Assembly (NCBI GenBank): GCA_003220855.1
Contig: QHTP01000057.1
Location: forward strand, 1 to 7,560
Direction: 5' to 3'
Length of the DNA: 7,560 nt
From: Gemmatimonadota bacterium
Lineage (GTDB): Bacteria > Gemmatimonadota > Gemmatimonadetes > Gemmatimonadales > GWC2-71-9
Shown: positions 1-5,442 of the stretch, piece by piece
Position numbering within the stretch: position 1 is the stretch's first letter
Layout: every line of letters begins with the position of its first letter
Notes under the pieces: generated by a model
Seen by the model: the letters and a program-made list of their open reading frames with translations, nothing else
Told to the model about the DNA's origin: nothing
The model's database searches: none
Made by a program: the position numbers and the translations under genes

Positions 1-123
1 TACGCCGACTTCACGCGCCGGCTCGCCACCCACCTCGCGCGGCTCGCGGTGCTGGACGTGAATTATCGCGCGCCCAGCATCGGAGCGACGCCACCCGTTT
101 CTGACACACGCCCATCGCGCTAG
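1..123 (+). CDS. C-terminal fragment of an unrecognised protein (5' end outside window)
   Basis: Frame 1 is open from the first base to a TAG at 121-123 and gives 40 residues, beginning YADFTRRLATHLARLAVLDV and ending in a Pro/Ser/Thr-rich tail (PPVSDTRPSR). The first half is Arg/Leu/Ala-rich and looks like an amphipathic helix; the tail looks disordered. I do not recognise the family from so short a piece, and it is too short to exclude a chance open frame. It points the same way as the peroxiredoxin gene that starts 43 nt downstream, so the two could share a transcript. Confidence 0.45.
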   Translation, partial: YADFTRRLATHLARLAVLDVNYRAPSIGATPPVSDTRPSR

Positions 124-153
124 CGGTGTAAATTTCAACGAACCCGTCGAACT

Positions 154-160
154 GAGAGGA
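154..160 (+). promoter_or_regulatory. Ribosome binding site of the selenoperoxiredoxin gene
   Basis: The purine run GAGAGGA lies 6 nt before the ATG at 167 and matches the anti-Shine-Dalgarno consensus well. It supports 167 as the true start. No comparable site precedes the internal ATG at 419: the bases just upstream are ACGATTCAA. This argues against 419-751 being an independently translated gene. Confidence 0.75.
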
Positions 161-166
161 ACAGCG

Positions 167-751
167 ATGTCACGTCCGTCACTCGCGCTGCTCGTGCCGC
201 TCGCGGCGGCACTCGTCGCATCCCCAAGTCCTGCCCCGGCGCAGGAGGCGAAGCCGCCCGAGCCGCTGCAAGTCGGCGTCGCCGCGCCCGACTTTACGCT
301 CCTCGGCGCCACCCGCTACGGCGTGCTCCGGGCTCCGATCCATCTCAGCGATTTCAAAGGCAAGACCGTCGTGCTGGCGTTCTTCTACAAGGCGCGAACC
401 AAAGGGTGAACGATTCAAATGCATGCGTACCGTGATCAGTACGCACAGCTGTTCCACGACGGCCGCAACGTCGTCCTCGTCGCCGTCAGCGTGGATGTCG
501 CGGACACCCTCGCCGCCTGGGCCCGAGACGACGAGTTTCCGTATTTGTTCGCGAGCGACTCGGGCGGCGTGATCGGCAAGACCTACGGCGCCCACAACGC
601 CAAGTACGGGCTCGACAACCGCACCCTGTTCGTGGTGGGACCGGACGGGAAGATCGCGCACGTGATGGCGCCGTTCCGGGAGATCGACCCGCAGGCGTAC
701 AAGGAGCTGGCGGGCGCGATCGACCGCGTCACGCCGAAGACGGGGGAGTAG
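167..751 (+). CDS. Exported selenocysteine-containing peroxiredoxin (AhpC/TSA, BCP-like), TGA at 407-409 read as Sec81
   Basis: This is a thiol/selenol peroxidase that reduces peroxides, probably in the periplasm. Residues 1-25 are a Sec signal peptide with a hydrophobic Leu/Ala core and probable cleavage after APA. The Prx fold follows: VGVAAPDFTL (37-46), beta strand KTVVLAFF (66-73), then active-site motif YKARTKGUT (74-82). An in-frame TGA sits at the peroxidatic position, three residues after conserved Thr78. The same frame runs on for 113 residues (TIQMHAYRDQY, then VVLVAVSVD, then GKTYGAHN, then NRTLFVVGPDGKI with the conserved active-site Arg152), as in complete peroxiredoxins. The full length, 194 residues, is normal for a signal peptide plus a Prx domain. 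No cysteine occurs anywhere, so it is a 1-Sec enzyme needing an outside reductant. The usual motif proline is Tyr74. A 7-bp hairpin just after the TGA fits a SECIS. The alternative is a Cys-to-stop mutation (TGC or TGT to TGA) in a pseudogene or a read error. The intact downstream frame and the hairpin make Sec much more likely. Confidence 0.88.
424..445 (+). promoter_or_regulatory. Putative bacterial SECIS element directing Sec insertion at TGA 407-409
   Basis: Arm TGCGTAC (424-430) pairs perfectly with GTACGCA (439-445) around the 8-nt loop CGTGATCA (431-438). The loop begins 21 nt after the TGA. Known bacterial SECIS elements lie inside the coding region just downstream of the UGA, have a short stem whose apical loop begins roughly 16-37 nt after it, and carry a G in the first one or two loop positions; here G432 is the second loop base. 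SelB would bind this loop while carrying Sec-tRNA(Sec). The paired bases encode AYRDQYA, ordinary Prx residues, so the structure sits within normal coding. No folding energy was calculated. Confidence 0.75.
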
Positions 752-752
752 C

Positions 753-1250
753 TCAGTCGCTCGCGACCCGCTGCAACACCGCCGCGATGTCCTGCTCGGC
801 TCCGGTGCCCGTGTAGGTCACCGTGCCGGTCTTGTCGACCACGACGATGTACGAGGTCGTGGGCGCCTCGTAGCCCCGCACCGCCGCGCCCCTCGCGTCG
901 AACAGTACGGGGAACGGCAGCGGGTGCTCCGCGAGATGACGCTTGATCGAAGCCGGCGACTGGTTCACCCCGACGCCGATGGCGAGGAACCGCACTGTGC
1001 GGCCGTAGCGCGCGTGGGCCGCCTTGAGCGACGGCTCGAGCGCCTTGCACAGCGGACACCACGTCGCCCAGAACTCGAGCACCACCGGTTGGCGGCCGAT
1101 GTACTGGCCCAGGTCCACGGACTTGCCATCGAGGTCCTCCACGGCCACGACCGGCGCCTTCGTGCCGACCGCCAGGCCGACGTCCTGCGCGCCCAGCGGC
1201 GACGCCGCGGCCAGTGCCAACGTGGCCCCGACACGCAACATGTATCGCAT
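753..1250 (-). CDS. TlpA-like periplasmic thioredoxin (redoxin family, WCPLC active site)
   Basis: This is a 165-residue exported thiol:disulfide oxidoreductase. Residues 1-22 (MRYMLRVGATLALAAASPLGAQ) are a signal peptide. The redoxin domain follows, with GTKAPVVAVEDLDGKSVDL (29-47), strand QPVVLEFWATW (54-64) and active site WCPLC (Cys65 and Cys68). The cis-proline loop is APTTSYIVV (129-137), with Pro130 where TlpA/ResA proteins have PTTF. The ATG at 1250-1248 overlaps by one base the TGA of the upstream CcdA-like gene, so the two are probably translationally coupled. That pairing indicates that CcdA keeps this thioredoxin reduced across the membrane. TlpA/ResA proteins usually serve cytochrome c maturation or copper-site assembly. 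Nothing else of those pathways is visible here, so the target is unknown. The gene ends 1 bp from the convergent selenoperoxiredoxin, a plausible client. Confidence 0.88.
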   Translation of the reverse strand: MRYMLRVGATLALAAASPLGAQDVGLAVGTKAPVVAVEDLDGKSVDLGQYIGRQPVVLEFWATWCPLCKALEPSLKAAHARYGRTVRFLAIGVGVNQSPASIKRHLAEHPLPFPVLFDARGAAVRGYEAPTTSYIVVVDKTGTVTYTGTGAEQDIAAVLQRVASD

Positions 1251-1951
1251 CACCACACCATCCCCGCTTGAATGAAGTAGTACTCCGCCATGCCCAGCAG
1301 GATCACGCCCGCGGCCTTCTTGATCCACACCATCCACGCGCCCGCCCGCGGCAGCGCCGCCAGCGTTCCCGAAAACAACCCGACGACGACCAGCAGGGCG
1401 GTCATGCCGAGCGAGAACACGAACAGGTACGTGAACCCCAGCACTCCGCTGCGCGTGGTGGCCACCCACGTCAGCACGGCGGCGAACGCCGGGGCCCCGC
1501 ACGGCGCCGCCACAATTCCCGAGGTCGCCCCGAGCAGGAACACGCCGGCGTACGAGCCCCCCGAGACCCGCCCGGCCCACTGCATAAGGCGCTGCGGCGC
1601 CGCGACCGGGAACACGTCCAGCATCGCAAGGCCAAAGAGGAGCAGTAGGTTCCCAATGACCAAGCGGGCCCAGGGGTTCGCGCTCACGGTCCCGAACAGC
1701 GAGCCCGTGAGGCCGGCGAGGAGGCCGAGGATCGCGTAGAACAGCGCGAGGCCGGCGGCGTAGGTGAGGGTGAGTCTGGTCGTGCGGGCCCGCGACGGCG
1801 AACCCGCGCTCGCCCCCGAAATGATTCCGGCGGTGATCGGGATCATCGGATAGATGCACGGGGTCAGGCTCGTGACGAGTCCAGCCCCGAACAGCGACAC
1901 CAGCGCGACCAGTGGATGGTGGCTCAGGGTGTCCGCGAGGCCCGCAGTCAT
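1250..1951 (-). CDS. CcdA/DsbD-type transmembrane thiol electron transporter
   Basis: This is an integral membrane protein of 233 residues that passes reducing equivalents from cytoplasmic thioredoxin to periplasmic thiol proteins. It has about six hydrophobic segments, beginning with HPLVALVSLFGAGLVTSL (12-29). The two hallmark redox cysteines lie in repeated half-motifs: SLTPCIYPMIPIT (Cys32) and GIVAAPCGAPAFAAVL (Cys151), as in the DsbD transmembrane domain and CcdA. There are no fused periplasmic domains, so it is CcdA-sized rather than full DsbD. I chose the ATG at 1951. The frame stays open to an ATG at 2035, but those 28 extra residues are hydrophilic, contain two additional cysteines and are encoded by the palindrome and repeat region. 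No convincing Shine-Dalgarno sequence precedes either start. The next gene encodes a TlpA-like thioredoxin, its probable acceptor. Confidence 0.85.
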   Translation of the reverse strand: MTAGLADTLSHHPLVALVSLFGAGLVTSLTPCIYPMIPITAGIISGASAGSPSRARTTRLTLTYAAGLALFYAILGLLAGLTGSLFGTVSANPWARLVIGNLLLLFGLAMLDVFPVAAPQRLMQWAGRVSGGSYAGVFLLGATSGIVAAPCGAPAFAAVLTWVATTRSGVLGFTYLFVFSLGMTALLVVVGLFSGTLAALPRAGAWMVWIKKAAGVILLGMAEYYFIQAGMVW

Positions 1952-1976
1952 CCAGCACGGTCGCGCGTGTTCATAC

Positions 1977-2016
1977 GGGCAATGTAGCGTCCCCGCGGGC
2001 AAGGGAGCGTCCCCCG
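1977..2016. repeat. Imperfect tandem pair of 20-nt repeats
   Basis: Copies at 1977-1996 and 1997-2016 agree at 16 of 20 positions. Both begin GGGCAA and share the block AGCGTCCCC. The end of the second copy contributes to a small inverted repeat, GCGTC (2007-2011) and GACGC (2016-2020), around a CCCC loop. The repeats lie just upstream of the chosen start of the CcdA-like gene, inside its possible leader. Confidence 0.6.
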
Positions 2017-2020
2017 ACGC

Positions 2021-2048
2021 GTAGGGGCGCAGCATGCTGCACCCCTAC
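2021..2048. repeat. 28-nt near-perfect palindrome, REP-like intergenic element
   Basis: GTAGGGGCGCAGCA (2021-2034) is followed directly by TGCTGCACCCCTAC (2035-2048). The arms are reverse complements except at the 2028/2041 pair. Read as minus-strand RNA, that pair becomes a G-U wobble, so a 12-bp stem with a CAUG tetraloop would form in the leader of the CcdA-like gene. No T-tract follows on either strand, so an intrinsic terminator is unlikely. The sequence resembles the short palindromic elements scattered between genes in many genomes. Whether it recurs elsewhere in this genome cannot be seen here. Confidence 0.7.
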
Positions 2049-2071
2049 ACTACCGCCCTGCGCCCCTACCT

Positions 2072-2109
2072 TGCGATCGACCCTACACGGTGCGATCGAC
2101 CCTACACGG
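2072..2109. repeat. Perfect tandem duplication of a 19-nt unit spanning the oxidoreductase stop codon
   Basis: TGCGATCGACCCTACACGG occurs at 2072-2090 and again, with no mismatch or spacer, at 2091-2109. The second copy covers the final codons and TAG stop (2104-2102) of the minus-strand Gfo/Idh/MocA gene. The first copy therefore reproduces the same stop-codon context just downstream. Each unit contains CCCTAC, which also occurs at 2043-2048 and 2064-2069, giving four copies 17-21 nt apart. Confidence 0.85.
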
Positions 2110-3436
2110 TCCAACCCGCGCGATACTCCGAGCGCACGTACTCGGCGGGGACCTTGGTGTTCGCGACCTCGCCCGAGTGCGGGTCGATCTCGAGCACCTG
2201 GGCCGTGCGCAGCGCCAGGTTGCCGAGCAGCACCATCTCGGTGAGCGGCCCGGCGTGGTCGGGGAAGTTCGAGCCCGCGGGGGTTCCACCCTTGCACGCC
2301 GCGATCCACTCGGCGTACACGCTCTCCAGGCGCGGGTACTTCTGCGCCGGCGGGTGAGCGGTGATCTCCGCCTGGCGGGCGTCGTCGAGCAGGCGCGGGT
2401 CCTCGCCGTAGATCCCGGCCACGAGCTTGCCCTGGTCGCCGATCCACAGCTGGCCGCTCGTATCGAACGGCCACAGCGCCGGGTCCGTGACTTCCTTGGG
2501 GCGCGGCGGGTACAGGCTGCCGTCGCGCCACACCACCTTGACCTCGGGGCGATTGCCCTTGGCGGCGAAGGTGTACGTGATGCGCGAAACCGCCGGCGCG
2601 GTCTCGCCGAACAGCTTGGTCGATTCGGGCTCGATGCGCGTGGGGTAGCCCAGCCCGAGCGTCCAGAACGACGCGTCCATCGAGTGACAGGCGATGTCGC
2701 CCAGCGCGCCGGTGCCGAAATCCCACCAGCCGCGCCATTTGAACGGCGCGTACGCCGGGTTATACGGGCGCGCCGGCGCCGGACCGAGCCACAAGTCCCA
2801 GTCGATCCAGGGCGGCGTGTAGTACTCCTCGAGCGGCCGCTCGATGGCCTGGGGCCAGATCGGCCGGTTGGTCCACAGCTCGATTTCGCGCACGGTGCCG
2901 ATGGCGCCCGCCTCGACCCACTCGCGGATCTGACGGGTGCCCTCGCCGGCGTGACCTTGATTGCCCATCTGGGTGGCGACCTTGGATTTGCGCGCCGTCT
3001 CGACCAGCTGGCGCACTTCCCACAGCGTGCGTGCCAGCGGCTTCTGAATGCGGGTGTGCTTCCCCATTTTCATCGCCATCATCCCGGCCACGGCGTGCAC
3101 GTGATCGGGCGTCGAGACGGTGACGGCGTCGATGTTCTTCGCTTCCTTGTCGAGCAGCACGCGAAAATCTTTGAAGCGTTTGGCTTTGGGAAAGGCTGCA
3201 AACGACTGCGCCGCCTGGTGCTCATCCACGTCGCACAGCGCGTAGATGTTCTCCGTCTTCCCCACGCCTTTCACGTCGTTCGCGCCCATGCCACCCACGC
3301 CGATGCAGGCGATGTTGAGCTTGTCGCTCGGCGCCGTGAAGCCGCGTCCCAGCACATGTCGGGGAACGATGGTGAAGGCGACGCCGGCGCCCACGTCGCC
3401 GACGAACGTGCGTCTCGAGATGCGTTTGCGTCCCAT
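2102..3436 (-). CDS. Tat-exported Gfo/Idh/MocA family oxidoreductase
   Basis: This is a 444-residue NAD(P)-dependent sugar or cyclitol oxidoreductase of the type common in Planctomycetes, Verrucomicrobia and Gemmatimonadota. The N-terminus has a twin-arginine signal (SRRTFVGDVGAG, residues 7-18), implying export already folded with its cofactor. The Rossmann nucleotide-binding motif is NIACIGVGGMG (41-51). The family strand AVTVSTPDHVHA (104-115) and the catalytic-Lys motif follow; here the motif is QKPLA (131-135) rather than the more common EKP. Downstream, TQMGNQGHAGEGTRQIREW (near 156-174) and the C-terminal motif NLALRTAQVLEIDP are typical of the subfamily. The ATG at 3436 is preceded by GAGGAGGG at 7 nt spacing. 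The gene lies 13 nt after the MFS stop and is last in a three-gene operon with DUF1080. The substrate is unknown; interconversion of hydroxyl and 3-keto sugar is the inference from context. Confidence 0.92.
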   Translation of the reverse strand: MGRKRISRRTFVGDVGAGVAFTIVPRHVLGRGFTAPSDKLNIACIGVGGMGANDVKGVGKTENIYALCDVDEHQAAQSFAAFPKAKRFKDFRVLLDKEAKNIDAVTVSTPDHVHAVAGMMAMKMGKHTRIQKPLARTLWEVRQLVETARKSKVATQMGNQGHAGEGTRQIREWVEAGAIGTVREIELWTNRPIWPQAIERPLEEYYTPPWIDWDLWLGPAPARPYNPAYAPFKWRGWWDFGTGALGDIACHSMDASFWTLGLGYPTRIEPESTKLFGETAPAVSRITYTFAAKGNRPEVKVVWRDGSLYPPRPKEVTDPALWPFDTSGQLWIGDQGKLVAGIYGEDPRLLDDARQAEITAHPPAQKYPRLESVYAEWIAACKGGTPAGSNFPDHAGPLTEMVLLGNLALRTAQVLEIDPHSGEVANTKVPAEYVRSEYRAGWTV

Positions 3437-3443
3437 GATGCGA

Positions 3444-3451
3444 CCCTCCTC
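3444..3451 (-). promoter_or_regulatory. Strong ribosome binding site for the Gfo/Idh/MocA gene
   Basis: On the minus strand GAGGAGGG lies 7 nt before the ATG at 3436 and overlaps the TGA (3452-3450) of the MFS gene. It fixes the start at the residue that opens the Tat signal peptide and rejects the 26-residue upstream extension of the frame. Confidence 0.85.
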
Positions 3452-4724
3452 AGTCGGCTGCCACGGGCTCGCGCGCAGGCGCGGCGTCGGGGCGGAAGAG
3501 CACGGCGAACACAACCAAAACGATCGCAGCGAACCCGGCGGGGAGCAGCCAGAAGCTCAGCCATTGTTGCAGTGTGAGGCCCGCTGCTGCGCCCAGAAAT
3601 CGATTGTAGACCTGGCCGGAGACCCAGGCGCCGATGAGCATGCCGACGCCGTACGTCACCAACACCAGGAACCCCTGCGCCTGGCCGCGGACCGCAGGCG
3701 TGGACTTCTTGTCGACGTAGATCTGCCCGGTGACGAAGAAGAAGTCGTAGCACACGCCGTGGAGCAGAATCCCGAGGACGATCAACCAAAACAGCGTAGC
3801 GGGGGCCGCGAGCGCGAACAGCGCATAGCGTAGCGCCCAGGCGCCCATCCCCCCCAGCAACATGCGCTTCACGCCCAGCCGCGCAAACATCAGCGGCATC
3901 GCCAGCATGAACAGCATTTCGGACATCTGGCCGAGCGTCATCAGGGAGGATGGATTCGGCAGCGCGCGGGTCACGGCGTTCGTCGTGTGCAGATCGTAGA
4001 CCGCCACCTTCGCAAAGATCGGAGCGTAGGTGTAGTACACGGCCAAGGGAATGCAAATCAGGAATGAGCACATGATGAACACGTAGAACGGCGTGCTTCC
4101 CAGCTCTTTGAGCGCATCCAGCCCAATGATGCTCTGCACCGAAACCCGCCGGCCTGCCGCGGGCGGGGGCGTGTGGGGCAAGCTGAAGCTGTAGAGACCC
4201 AGGAGGAGACTCGCCGTACCGGTCGTGTAGAGCGGCAACGGTGTCGTATCTGGCAGCTGACCCGCCGTGAAGCGGCTCAACACGAAGCCGATGAAGAGAC
4301 CGGCGACGATCCAGCCGATCGTGCCGAACACACGAATGAGGGGGAACTGCCGCTCTTGGTCCTCGATGTGGTGAAACGCCAGCGAATTCGCCAACCCGAG
4401 GGTCGGCATGTAGCACAGGTTATAGAGGAGGAGCAGCAGGATGAACAGTCCCGAGGCGCCGGTGGCTCCGGGAACGAGGACCATGATCGCACCACCAACC
4501 AGATGCAGGACGCCGAGCACTTTTTCCGTGGCAAAGAACCGATCCGCGATCAGCCCGAGGAAGAACGGCGCCACGATAGCTGCGACGGGGTTCACCGTGT
4601 AGGGCAAGTACGCCAGCTTGGCCATGCCGTGCGCCGACATGTAGTTGCCGATGGTCGTATACCACGCACCCCAGATGAAGAACTGCAGGAACATCAGGGT
4701 CGACAGCCGGGCGCGGACGCTCAC
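3450..4724 (-). CDS. Nucleoside:H+ symporter (NupG)-like MFS transporter
   Basis: This is a 424-residue inner-membrane permease of the major facilitator superfamily with about twelve hydrophobic segments. The opening LSTLMFLQFFIWGAWYTTIG (8-27) is characteristic of the nucleoside-H+ symporter family, as are GLIADRFFATEKVLGVLHL and the loop FPLIRVFGTIGWIVAGL. The C-terminus is a short cytoplasmic tail rich in Ala, Pro and Arg. The GTG start (4724-4722) overlaps the TGA of the DUF1080 gene in a 4-nt GTGA arrangement, implying coupled translation. In sugar-catabolic clusters with DUF1080 and Gfo/Idh proteins, permeases of this family more likely carry sugars or modified sugars than nucleosides. 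That substrate change is inferred from context, not visible in the sequence. Confidence 0.88.
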   Translation of the reverse strand: MSVRARLSTLMFLQFFIWGAWYTTIGNYMSAHGMAKLAYLPYTVNPVAAIVAPFFLGLIADRFFATEKVLGVLHLVGGAIMVLVPGATGASGLFILLLLLYNLCYMPTLGLANSLAFHHIEDQERQFPLIRVFGTIGWIVAGLFIGFVLSRFTAGQLPDTTPLPLYTTGTASLLLGLYSFSLPHTPPPAAGRRVSVQSIIGLDALKELGSTPFYVFIMCSFLICIPLAVYYTYAPIFAKVAVYDLHTTNAVTRALPNPSSLMTLGQMSEMLFMLAMPLMFARLGVKRMLLGGMGAWALRYALFALAAPATLFWLIVLGILLHGVCYDFFFVTGQIYVDKKSTPAVRGQAQGFLVLVTYGVGMLIGAWVSGQVYNRFLGAAAGLTLQQWLSFWLLPAGFAAIVLVVFAVLFRPDAAPAREPVAAD

Positions 4725-5377
4725 GGCAACGCTCGGATCTTGATGTTGCGGTACGCCACCCGGAACTCGTGCTCTTGCAGCCCGATGTAGCCTTCGGCAT
4801 TACGACCGTAGCGCGGGTGGGTGGCGAACTTGCTCGCTTTGACCTTCGCCTCCCAATCCGGGCTCCCCAGCTCGTACTCGACGACCTTCACGCCATTGAG
4901 CCAATGCTCGACGTGGTTACCGTTGACCACGAGGCGCGTCGTGTTCCACTCGCCCGCGGGCTTCACGACGCCCGCCGGTGAGGGATACAACCCGTAGTCC
5001 GATCCGGCCGCGGTGAGCCGCGACTGGCCGTCGGGGTGTCTTGCATCGTCGAGGATCTGGTATTCCGGAGCGCTCCAATAGATGGCGTTGTCGTCCGGGT
5101 GTTCGCTGGCGCGGTAAAAGATCCCGCTGTTGCCGCCGGGGGCGATGTTCCACTCGAGCGTGAGCTCGAAGTTCTTGAACTTCTCCGTGGTGATGATGTC
5201 GGCGGCCGGGTGTGCGCGCGTGAGCGCGCCTTCCCTGACTCCCCACCCCGACGGTATGAGCCGCTCGGTGGCGCTCCCCGACGCGGTTTGAGCGAGGGCA
5301 ATCCGGGGCGCGGCGACGGCGGTGAGCGCCAGTGTCAACCCGCGCGCGACGGCGGTCACGAGCCTTGCTGTGGTCAC
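4721..5377 (-). CDS. Exported DUF1080 protein (3-keto-disaccharide hydrolase family, LamG/jelly-roll fold)
   Basis: This protein has 218 residues. Residues 1-30 form a signal peptide, with a hydrophobic segment GLTLALTAVAA and probable cleavage after ALA, just before Gln30. The mature part is one DUF1080 domain with its hallmark blocks: DIITTEKFKNFELTLEWNI (60-78), PGGNSGIFYRA (80-90), PEYQILDDARHPDG (104-117), GEWNTTRLVVNGNHVEHWLN (142-161), GVKVVEYELGSPDW (162-175) and the terminal strand YRNIKIR (209-215). The Pfam family is now named 3-keto-disaccharide hydrolase, acting on 3-keto glycosides made by an oxidoreductase; no member-specific activity is shown here. I chose the GTG at 5377 because CAGGAG lies 5 nt upstream and the signal peptide starts there. 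Upstream codons in the frame run back into argR. It is the first gene of the three-gene operon with the MFS and Gfo/Idh genes. Confidence 0.88.
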   Translation of the reverse strand: MTTARLVTAVARGLTLALTAVAAPRIALAQTASGSATERLIPSGWGVREGALTRAHPAADIITTEKFKNFELTLEWNIAPGGNSGIFYRASEHPDDNAIYWSAPEYQILDDARHPDGQSRLTAAGSDYGLYPSPAGVVKPAGEWNTTRLVVNGNHVEHWLNGVKVVEYELGSPDWEAKVKASKFATHPRYGRNAEGYIGLQEHEFRVAYRNIKIRALP

Positions 5378-5382
5378 GGTGT

Positions 5383-5388
5383 CTCCTG
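5383..5388 (-). promoter_or_regulatory. Ribosome binding site deciding the GTG start of the DUF1080 gene
   Basis: CAGGAG on the minus strand is separated by ACACC from the GTG at 5377-5375. No ATG lies in frame between this point and the end of argR, so this site is the main evidence for a GTG start. Confidence 0.75.
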
Positions 5389-5442
5389 TAGGAACGATGT
5401 TCAACACTACCACCCCTCCGCAGAATCGGAAGTTCAAGCCAT

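Larger units (their letters stand above)
1952..2101. other. 150-nt gene-free, repeat-rich spacer between the CcdA-like and Gfo/Idh/MocA genes
   Basis: No coding region can be supported here. The ORFs that cross it are extensions or shadows of neighbouring genes. The spacer holds the 20-nt imperfect tandem pair, the 28-nt palindrome, four CCCTAC motifs in a row and most of the 19-nt perfect duplication. Any separate promoter for the CcdA/TlpA pair must lie here or inside the end of the oxidoreductase gene. I could not identify a convincing -35/-10 pair. Confidence 0.6.

Noticed and set aside
419..751. Independent 110-residue gene starting at the ATG after the TGA
   Set aside because: It begins in the middle of the Prx active-site helix, has no ribosome binding site, and is in frame with the upstream half. 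It is better read as the C-terminal part of the selenoprotein.
756..767. Small inverted repeat GTCGC-TC-GCGAC at the end of the TlpA-like gene as a terminator
   Set aside because: The loop is only 2 nt, the stem is short, it lies within the coding sequence, and no T-tract follows.
1952..2035. 28-residue N-terminal extension of the CcdA-like protein from the ATG at 2035
   Set aside because: The extension is encoded by the repeat and palindrome region, is hydrophilic with two extra cysteines, and does not resemble the start of CcdA/DsbD transmembrane proteins. The ATG at 1951 places the first membrane helix normally.
2021..2048. Intrinsic transcription terminator at the palindrome
   Set aside because: The stem is long enough, but no run of T follows on either strand.
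2090..3577. Long plus-strand ORF of 495 residues opposite the Gfo/Idh/MocA gene
   Set aside because: It is an antisense shadow in GC-rich DNA: Arg/Gly/Ala/His-rich and with no family motif, while the minus strand encodes a full conserved protein.
5392..5402. Short inverted repeat GAAC-GAT-GTTC upstream of the DUF1080 gene as an operator
   Set aside because: Four-base arms are too short to separate from chance, and no second copy is seen nearby.
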